Shown: positions 56,223 to 64,000 of the stretch, one piece after another
Layout: each line of letters starts with the position of its first letter
How positions within the stretch are numbered: the stretch's first letter is position 1
Assembly (NCBI GenBank): GCA_039090855.1
Contig: CM076990.1
Location: 198,343,232-198,407,231 of the forward strand
From: Macrothele yani
Taxonomy: Eukaryota; Arthropoda; Arachnida; Araneae; Macrothelidae
Length of the DNA: 64,000 nucleotides
Reading direction: 5' to 3'
Notes under the pieces: model-generated
Seen by the model: the letters and a program-made list of their open reading frames with translations, nothing else
Databases searched by the model: none
Told to the model about the DNA's origin: nothing
Translations under genes and position numbers: made by a program

Positions 56223-57507
56223 TTACATAAGAAAAAAAGCCTCAAAAAAACAAAACAAAATTATGAGATTGCCATCATAACTACAAATTATTGAAACTGA
56301 GAAAAGCTGCTTGATTTTATCGATTTCCTTCTCATCAAAGGTATGAAGTCGTGCAGAACATCCAACAGGAGTTGGGGCATTCACCTTTAGAAGTACATTT
56401 TTTAAGGGCACTGGACACTTGACCTGTTTTCTTGCCACATTCTTCTGGCCACCAAAAACCTCTTGCTGGTTCATGAAAGATACTGTTATGTCCTCGACTT
56501 ATTTAGATATGCTTGTAATCTGTCCCATCCATCTTCCAGTCATCGTCATAAATGCATCCTATAAATTCTCCTAAATTTGAAAATCATTCACAGAAAATGG
56601 GTTCTTTTTTTGTTAGCTTGAAAATTGCACTGCTTTATGTGGATGCCGGACTGTTCTGGCCATTGATGGTTTATTATTTCCTTGTACTAACCAGGAATGC
56701 TGTGACTGTATTTCAACAACAGGTTTTACTGTATCCCACTCTTCTACTTTTCTGGTTTGATAGGACTGAACTTCACAAGTTATGAGGAGTCGAAGTTTAA
56801 TCTTTGGGATCAAGGGGGAAACAGTTTCAAGTAATGAAGGTGCATCTCTTATAGCTTGTGAAGCTTTTTTCTGTAAGTTGTATTTAGTAGCAAAATGTTT
56901 GCACAGGCCACCCACACCATCACATGCACTCTTGCATTGGCCTGTGTCTGAGAAGATCCTCTTTATTGTTACATTTGGGTCCCTCTTCATAAGTTCATAG
57001 AACTGATATTTGTTTTTGAAGTGAAGTGCCCGGCTGCTCCATCTGAGACGTAAACAATTGTTTTAAATTCTTCCAAAGGACAAGTCGTAGCAATTTTACT
57101 TTTTATGAGCAGAATGGCACACAGAGCATGTGCTGTGTCATGGCTTATATCATTGCATGCTACCACAAAAGACTTAGCCTCATTTGGAAAGTATACAATG
57201 CATGTAAAGAGTGAGATCTGGACATTGTTTGCCAGTAGTAACTTTGCCCTTCATCAGGTAGAATTACAGATCAGTTCTGAGCAAAGTCAAAGTGGAACAC
57301 CAACACTGGACTATGTGCTGCAGACTGTTTAACCTCTGCTATCCCATTTCTCTGGATACGCTCATTATAAATGACAGAAGAGTTTCTTTTTTCTCGATAT
57401 CCCCCACTTTCAGTAGCTCTTATTTTCATTGACTCCCCAGCAGCCTTAATAGGTGTTTCACAGTACTCCACAAAAATTGCACTGGGCAGTCCCATTTTCA
57501 GTGTCAC
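56223..57507 (-). pseudogene. Decayed gene of an uncharacterised transposon-associated family
   Basis: On the - strand, in shifting frames: HFDFAQN, stop, SVILPDEGQSYYW (about 57270-57300); ISLFTCIVYF and VVACNDISHD (about 57150-57210); VYVSDGAAGHF (about 57040-57060); KNKYQFYELMKRDPNV; then CDGVGGLCKHFATKYNLQ (about 56870-56930). From memory, the order DFAENY-QDE-Q-W, SDxxxHD, SDGAAxxxKN, HGKGxxDGVGG recurs in many unannotated invertebrate proteins that look like transposon products; I cannot give it a family name. The recurring Asp residues are compatible with a nuclease fold, which is a guess. Multiple stops and shifts: inactive. Confidence 0.65.
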
Positions 57508-57799
57508 AGCTTTGGAAAATCAAACTTTGAAATCATATCAGCTGCAGTTTAGCCCAAAAATTACTGCAAATTGCAGTTTACCCATGAGTCAAAAATTGCC
57601 CAAGTTTTATAAATCATTCACCACCATTTTCACTGTTACTAATTTTTTCTTGCCATTTTCGGATTTAGTCACATTTGGCTACTTGGTGAATGCTTAGTGT
57701 GAGCCCTGCCGGGAATTGTGTTCTCTTGCTATTCAAAATTTATTAAATAATGTTTACAGTTCTCATTTTTTCACTTAATTCAAAAATTTGAAAAAAAAA

Positions 57800-58518
57800 A
57801 TGCCATTTTTCAAAAAATGGGGAAAGAAGAAATTAAAAAAAAGTGTCATTTTCAAAAATATGTAAGAAATTTTCAAGGCAAAAATCCAGTAACCTGACTT
57901 CCCCAGTAAACTACCTACCATTAGGAAATTGTTTGGACAAAATTTCAGAATTTTAAAAAATGGGGTTTTTGAGATATTGCAATTCAAAAATGGTGATTTT
58001 TTGAAATTTTGTGTATTTTAAAAATAATTTTATGAGTTACAAGCATCACAGGATAAAAATAAAATTACTGCTAAGACAACCCTAGTAGGGGTGCAGGTTG
58101 GCACACTTGCCCACCTGATAAGTCTTTTTCTTAAAAAAAAAAAAAAAAAATCCTAAATTTGTGGAAAATTAACATTTTTTGTAATAAATATAATTTTTTT
58201 TTTTTCCATCTGGTAACATTTGTTTGACCAATATCTGTGAATTTGAAGAAAGGTCAATTCAATAACTTCAAAATAAAAAAAAATCCGAGTCTCTACCTGT
58301 TCAGGAGCAGTGTGCCCTTAAAAATTTGGCGTTTCACATGATTTCCGCCACGAGTGTATTTTTTGCCTATTTTCAAAATGCTGTAGCTCGACCAAAAAAT
58401 TTTTTTATGAAAAATCCTTTTGCGGTATTTTATATCTCTATTAGGAGTAGCTACCATAATTTAAAAAAAAGAAAAAATTGGAGGTGGTCAATTGACACAT
58501 GCTGGTCATGCCTGCCTG
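57800..58518. repeat. Right long terminal inverted repeat
   Basis: Partner of 50964-51640, with small indels, for example an extra ~15 bp close to its outer end (about 58485-58510). Confidence 0.85.
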
Positions 58519-59124
58519 AATTGAGATGGAAATGGTCGTAACTAGAAAAACTAAGGTCTGTATGTGATTAATCAAATAGAGATAATACTTCAAGTATGGA
58601 TTTAACTCAGATGATCAAGCGATCATTTGCTTTAAATGAGAAAGTATGGTGTATGTGGATCATGTGTAGGTTAAGCTTCTTTGCTAAGCACACTGGCAGA
58701 TCTGTAGTCATTCTGTGACACTGCCTAATTACAAGACTTGCACTTAGTAAAATATCCAGATCATTTTTATTTATGGATACTATTTTAGCCACCTGGATGT
58801 AAACTAACATTTTTTTTTTTTTTTTTTTGCATATTTTGTGGCATAAGGCTAAATGCAAAATGTTCCATTTTCTTAATGGGGTGTATATAAGACAATGTGG
58901 TTAGTCAGTCATTTGCAGAATGTATTTCAAAAGTGGTTTGTGATAAGATCTTGAATTTTTGGTGGTTTTGATAAAATATGTCAGGGTTATGTGAAATTTT
59001 TTGTTAAATCGGCTAAGAAGGTCATAGTCTGTGAAATTACTGACTGAACCATATGGTGCCAACATCAAACTGTCATTTGCTGTTGGCACCAGCAGATCAG
59101 GGTAATCATAAATACAGTGCTCAA
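58519..59124. other. No recognised feature
   Basis: AT-rich, one T-run near 58812. Nothing recognised. Confidence 0.6.
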
Positions 59125-60511
59125 CATTGAAATTGCCCTCCCAGAAGGAGGTGTGCTACAAACATGCAAATCGCAGGGCAGGGTGTACCCACTCGAGATA
59201 TGCAAATGATGTTAAACCGGAGCCAATGACATCATACGTTTGTGAGATAACGGTGCCAGTAGCAACAGGGATGGTAATGTGGTCACAGGTGGAAGTGTCA
59301 CGGATATTGTTTCAGATTTGTTGTTTGTGTTGGGAAACTGTTCAGTAAAGGCCAAAAATGCCGGTACATGCTTTCAACAGGTCTATCGCCATTTGGATAT
59401 GTTTCAGAGAGGAAGAATTGTAGGCCTGCGTGGCACAGGCTGGTCTACATGTCGTATTGCTGCGCATGTGCAAGGAGATGCACAAACTGTCGTATGCTGT
59501 TGACACCAGTAACTATAGGAAAGTTCGTACATGTGTCGGAGTGGCAGTGGTGCAGACTGACAGACATCAGCACACCTGGACCGGCGGATTGTTTGACACA
59601 CTCATTTGTCACCAGAAAGCACTTCAGCTTATATTCGACGTGCTGCATCATCAGCCATGGATAACGCTGTAACAACCCAAACTGAAGGTCACCTTTGGCA
59701 AACCTGTCAGTAGGCAATCATTACCCCGACTGCTATTGGTGGCCAGCCATCCTAGTGCTCGTCTTGCTTGGTGCCAAAGTCGTGCGACCTGGAGTCACGA
59801 ATGGACTACTGTGGTCTTCAGTGATGAATTCCGTTTCTCTCTGGGGGCTGACGATCAACGGATCCATGTCTGGTGAGCGGACGGATCCCAGTTTCGTTCG
59901 TGATCACCACACCACCCGTCAGGCAGGCAGCATGGTATGGGGTGCTATTGTACATGACAGCAAGTCACCTCTTGTCTGCATCATGAGCACACTGACAGCT
60001 GCACAATACGTGAGCATGGTTCTGCAGCTCATTTTCATACTTTTCCTGAATGGCCTACAGCACCTCATTTTCCAGCAAGATAACGCCTGTGTATATACCG
60101 CTTGGGTCTCCAGAAAATATTTGCAACATGTTCTAACACTGCCATGGCCAGCAAGATCACTTGATTTATCCCCAATAGAAAACTCGTGGGATCCCGTTAA
60201 ATGCCGTCTGCAATCGAATCGGCCTGCGTTCGATCTCGATGAATTATGGGAGCAAGTCAACCGTGCTTGGTGTTCCATTCCTCAGGACGATATCCGTCGA
60301 CTGTATGGCTCATTGCCACGCCATATTGCTGCCTGTATTGCCGTTCGTGGCAGTGCAACCACTTACTGAGGCTTCATACTGCATTTTTACTTGTGATAAA
60401 CACTGTACATGGCTGAAAATAACGTAAAGGTAAATCCTTATGTAGTCGTATTTGCATGCTCAATTTGACTCCTCCATCCTCACTCCTTCTGGGTCGGGGG
60501 CAATTTCAATG
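59125..60511 (+). mobile_element. Tc1-like transposon, 1387 bp
   Basis: Left end cattgaaattgccctcccag and the complement of the right end cattgaaattgcccccgac are inverted, both continuing into ccagaaggag. The right end is followed by TA; the left flank reads AA, so one base of the target has changed. Confidence 0.85.
59386..60369 (+). pseudogene. Tc1-like transposase, frameshifted
   Basis: N-terminal FQRGRIVGLRGTGWSTCRIA (helix-turn-helix, about 59400-59460), followed by breaks. The catalytic part has VVFSDEFRFSLGADD (first Asp, in a shifted frame near 59815-59850), GSMVWGAIVHDSKSPLV, IFQQDNACVYTAW (second Asp, about 60070), PARSLDLSPIENSWD (third acidic residue, about 60150-60190) and RLYGSLPRHIAACIAVRGSA to the stop 60367-60369. 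Open from about 59900 onward; at least three frame breaks upstream. Confidence 0.9.
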
Positions 60512-61097
60512 TAAAGAAGTGAATTTTTCATAAGAACTGGTGATTCTAGTTTATATTTATAAATAATGTTAGTATTAACGATATTGGTAAAATAAAATGA
60601 AGTCCTCTCTAAAATTGACTGTTTCATTTCTAAACATGACCACAATACAAATTCCCTTTGCAATGTCTTAAAACATATGTCAAAAGCACTTTTGCGGTTA
60701 AAAATGCTGTTATCCATCTCATAACTTCAGTCAATTGCAAATGTATTTTTTTTAATTCTCCCAGGAGGATAGTCCATAAAAATTATTTATTTGTTAAAAT
60801 ATATTCCTAAAATATCCTTTACATAAATATTAAAATGTTTTTAAATAAAATTGTTCATTTGCCTGATACAATCATAACATTTTTAAAAAGTAAAAATTAA
60901 TTTGTTTAGGATATATCCATACATACTATATGGATATATAAAAAAAAATTTGAATACCCTCCTTAATAGAATTTATTTATTTTTAAATATATGTAATTAA
61001 ATGATGACATGGAAAATGGAATTTTTAATATGAAAAGTGTATTTTGACATATGTTTTAAGACATTATAAGAAGACCTTATAATTGGTGATGTTAGAC
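60512..61097. other. No recognised feature
   Basis: Very AT-rich DNA; no gene, terminus or tandem repeat recognised. Confidence 0.65.
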
Positions 61098-62797
61098 CAG
61101 GGGTTCTCAACCTTTTTTGCCCCATGCACCCTTTTCACCATATGTCAGAAAGGTCATTCCCACCCACTCCCCTTTCCAAAACTGCGAAAAATGGATTACC
61201 AAATTTAATGAATATACCACTGAAAATCTTTTTTTGTCTATATTAGTACATATATATTTATTTAGATTATTTTTATAGCAGAGTTTTATAAACAGCAATA
61301 GAAAATGTTGATGAATTTTAGAACATGAATAAAATTAGTTTTTTATATTTGTAAACTAAATACTTAAATCTGGCTTAATAAAATGACACATACCTCTATT
61401 AATAAAAAATTCAATAACATGCCTTGGATATTGTAATCTGTTTTATATTCAATGAGAAACCTGTGATTGTTTTTTCTTTGCCAATTCTTGGATATGCGGA
61501 GGAGTGCTTGAAAAAGCACAACATAGGTCACTTTCAACCTCCAATCTACTTCGTTGTTTCGTTTTCATTTGCAACAGAGTTGAAAAGCCAGACTCGCAAA
61601 GATATGTCGACACAAATGGAAGCAATGCACGGATAGCTCTCTCTCAGCCACTCTTGGGTAAGAGGCGCACATCAGAGGCCAAAATTCTGTGACTGGTTTC
61701 TCATTAAACATGTCTCTTGCTCGCGAATCAGTCATCAGTTCCAGAAATTCATTTTGAAAAGCATCAGGAACTTTTTCAACCGATAATTTGAATGGATTTC
61801 ACACTAAGTCCAACTCCTCATCACAAAGTTCGGGAAAATATCAGCTGAATTCATTTTCTAGTGCTGTCAAATGCTGCAAAATTTCATTTTTTGCAAATTC
61901 TGGAAGTACTTCGTCATTACCACTAGTAACAAGAATTGATGACAATTTCTCAAACATTGCAACATTTTTCATGTTGACTTTTCTCTTCCAATTTTCTAGT
62001 TTACTCATAAAAGCTTTCAAAGAATTGATGAATTTTATGATGTTGGTATTTCTTCTTTGCATCTGAAGATTCAATTTATTCAGCTGCTCAAAAATATCAA
62101 CCAAATAAGCAAGGCGCAAGATCCATTTCTCATCATCTAACCAGGCAAAAAATTCCATCTTACCCTTAATTTCACAAAATATTTTAAGCTCATCTCTAAG
62201 CTCAAATACTCGCTCACTTACATTTCCTCTTGAAAGCCAACGAACATTTGTGTGGAAAAGAAGCAACTGATGGCCCGCATCCAGGTCAATACATAACTGC
62301 TTGAAAAGTTGTGAATTAAGAGCTCCTCCTCCCTTGACAAAATTCACAATTTGAATTGTTTGATCCAAAACCCTCAATAGTGCAGCTGGAAGTGTTTTTG
62401 AGGCCAGTGCTTGACGATGGATCATGCAATGAATGCCTTTCACTTTTGGAGGCAACTTTTTCACATTAACTTGAAATCCAGATTTTGTCCCCAACATAGC
62501 TGGTGCTCCATCTGTACAGCACCCACATACATTATCCCACGAAAGATTTTCTGACTGAAAGAAAGATGAAACCTTTTTCAAAATATCTGAGGGGTGATAG
62601 TTGTTTCTAGAGGAGAACAAAAGAGAAACTCTTCTTTAAATGAACCTAAGTGAAGATATCTTGTGAACACCAGTAACTGGGAACATGATGCCACATCAGT
62701 CGATTCATCAAGTTGAATTGAAAATAAGCCAAATGCTGCACCCCTAATCTCCTGCATAACTTGATCCTTGATATCAATGGCCATGTCATAAAGATCC
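61098..62797 (-). mobile_element. hAT element of Charlie/Buster type, 5' end cut off
   Basis: The left end caggggttctcaaccttttt is a classic hAT terminus of the Charlie/Buster group. The gene reads on the - strand toward it. The other terminus is not seen: at about 62797 the transposase sequence gives way to an unrelated segment with repeated ggcgac/gtcgcc words. Confidence 0.82.
61449..62797 (-). pseudogene. Charlie/Buster-type hAT transposase (ZBED5/SCAND3-like)
   Basis: Starts inside the protein with DLYDMAIDIKDQVMQEI, then FSIQLDESTDVA (first Asp region, about 62700), VCGCCTDGAPAMLGTKSG (about 62500; second Asp), GIHCMIHRQALASKTL (CxxH motif), FHTNVRWLSRGNVSERVFEL (about 62230), and FFAWLDDEKWILRLAYLVDIF. 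Stops lie at 61841-61843 and 61801-61803, and a frameshift near 61630 (an extra GA pair). The C-terminal dimerisation end has FWPLMCASYPRVAER, TYLCESGFSTLLQMKTKQRS and ends QSQVSH. Vertebrate genomes domesticated relatives of this family; here it is decayed. Confidence 0.9.
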
Positions 62798-63460
62798 AGA
62801 CTCACGGTCGCCAGGCCGCCACTGGCGATAAACTTCATCGTCGTGGCGACTAAAAATGTTTGATTAAATCGCCACTTCTGGCGACCTGTACGGGGAAAAC
62901 ATTTATTTTATTTAACTTGTATTGTATGGAACTTGCACATATTTGTAAAATTTTACTCCAAATGTTCGGAAATCGCACGAAATGGCACGAAATTTGAGTT
63001 GTACGGAAGTCGGCTATCACCTTTTTCATTCTGCTTGAACAGCAGAAAAGAAAAAAAAATATTTTTAAAAGGTGAGGGCGTCCGTTTTTGATCACAAAGA
63101 ATGCGCCAAGGCTGATGGTTCATCGTAGGGGAATGAGGTTGCGGTGGGGATGAAAGCCAGTGGTGGACAGCTCAACTGTCTGCGTCGGAAAAGTCCAACT
63201 GGGAGAAATTTGTATTTTAAAAAAATTCTCCAATTTTTTAAATAACTGAATGCAAATTTAATAGTAACCAAGACACGTCAAAATAAACTCCCATGTAAAA
63301 TTTCGTCAAAATCCGATAAAAACTAGGCATTTTCTTTTTATTATTTTTAATGAATGTTCGCTGAAAGCCTGCATATTCCATAGGAAAATTCGGATTCGGC
63401 ATAGTCCGGGTCTCCGGACAATTTCGGATTTTCGAGGTTGTACTGTAATAATATTTCCAT
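62798..63460. other. Unassigned sequence between two hAT elements
   Basis: Starts with a segment repeating gtcgcca/tggcgac in both orientations (62797-62890), perhaps the end of another inserted element. The rest shows nothing recognisable. Confidence 0.5.
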
Positions 63461-64000
63461 ACCTGCGAACTACTACGGAATGTCTGTATTTTCAACGGAT
63501 TTAGTTGGCTGACTACGGACCTCGCTGTCGAAACTACGGATTCTATGAATTTTCATTTTTTATATATATTTTATCGTTTTATGACAAGCTCGTGCTTCTT
63601 AAGCGGACTCGCGGAATTCCGCATTTTTGTTTTTTTTATCATCATTTAGATCGTTCTCGGGGTTAGCGTAAAACTGAAGACAATTTGTGGGTGGGTGGGG
63701 TTCTGTCTGGAGACGGTATTTTCGTGCCTCAAAACTTTCGAAAACGGTAGTTGAATGGAGTTGCAGTAATCGTAATTTTTTTTTCTCCCGATGTTGCCTT
63801 AGTGTAAAGTTTTATTGTTAAATATGATTTTATTACATAAACATATTTCAGCTTGAAACTGTAGTCAACAATGTGCGAAAACGGAGGTTAGACGGTGCAA
63901 GAATTTCCCTGTAATCTCAGACATCAGATTCTTCCGCGAAATCGAGGAACTCTACCTTTTTCGTTATTATTTTGGTCGTTCGCGAAATCAATGAACCAGT
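63461..64000 (+). mobile_element. Array-bearing hAT element, cut by window end
   Basis: Begins near catacctgcgaactactacgg, whose inverted relative is at about 40290-40310, followed by the shared gttggctgactacggac block. From 63600 the array blocks gcggaattccgc, catttagatcgtt, aacggtagttgaatgg, tctcccgatgttgcc, tttcagcttgaaac and aacggaggttagacgg follow in the usual order. No transposase is reached before 64000. Confidence 0.65.

Larger units (their letters stand above)
50964..58518 (-). mobile_element. Large element with ~0.65-0.7-kb terminal inverted repeats
   Basis: About 50964-51640 is the reverse complement of about 57800-58518, with scattered differences; both ends finish in caggcagg/cctgcctg. 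Between them is a decayed - strand gene and a hAT insertion; without the hAT it is about 3.2 kb. No clean target duplication was seen. The long termini and internal gene suggest a DNA transposon of a group I cannot name. Confidence 0.72.

Overview
This window is AT-rich animal nuclear DNA, most probably from an arthropod. That assignment is an inference from intron/exon structure, tRNA-derived SINEs and the mix of Tc1, mariner, P, hAT, Penelope-like and RTE elements; the species cannot be named from the sequence. Host coding sequence is sparse. I recognise two short exons of one gene on the + strand, 23897-24009 and 44465-44557. They join in phase and match the conserved core of EMC10, a subunit of the ER membrane protein complex. 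The intron between them is about 20.5 kb, and most of the recognisable sequence in the window is transposable elements, many inserted inside one another.

Left part (1-12027). A Penelope-like retroelement insertion (24-6404) has an unusual form. A nearly complete copy on the - strand and a 5'-truncated copy on the + strand lie head to head as ~2.8 kb arms differing by about one percent, and a 12-bp direct repeat flanks the whole unit. Next come a Tc1 remnant (to 7409) and a mariner (7522-9051) split by a tRNA-derived SINE with a 13-bp target duplication. AT-rich DNA with small tandem repeats follows.

Nested block (12028-23525). A pogo-like TIR element contains a Tc1 element (12861-23143). The Tc1 transposase gene is split by a hAT element (13355-19182) and by a P element (19249-22494). 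The hAT contains a second hAT (13469-17085, itself holding an RTE copy and a SINE), a tandem-repeat block and a small hAT MITE. Subtracting the inner elements leaves sensible lengths (about 1.2 kb each for the Tc1 and the pogo-like element).

EMC10 intron (24010-44464). It holds a repeat/foldback cluster, hAT-associated tandem arrays, a hAT MITE (28009-28989), a pogo-like element (30729-32389), a nearly intact Tc1 (33170-34396), two RTE fragments tail to tail (35550-38803), a hAT with a perfect 8-bp TSD (38997-40840), and a Tc1 with an uninterrupted DD34E transposase on the - strand (41282-42816).

Right part (44558-64000). A decayed - strand Tc1 (44673-50083) carries a foldback insertion, and that foldback carries a full-length RTE retrotransposon with an intact 986-aa endonuclease-reverse transcriptase (45471-48657). 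A large element with ~0.65-0.7 kb inverted termini (50964-58518) contains a decayed gene of a family I know only as uncharacterised. It has been invaded by a hAT (51723-56062) that contains another hAT (52880-55914). A decayed Tc1 (59125-60511), a Charlie/Buster-type hAT (61098-62797) and the start of another array-bearing hAT end the window. No CRISPR array, rRNA gene or convincing functional tRNA gene was seen.
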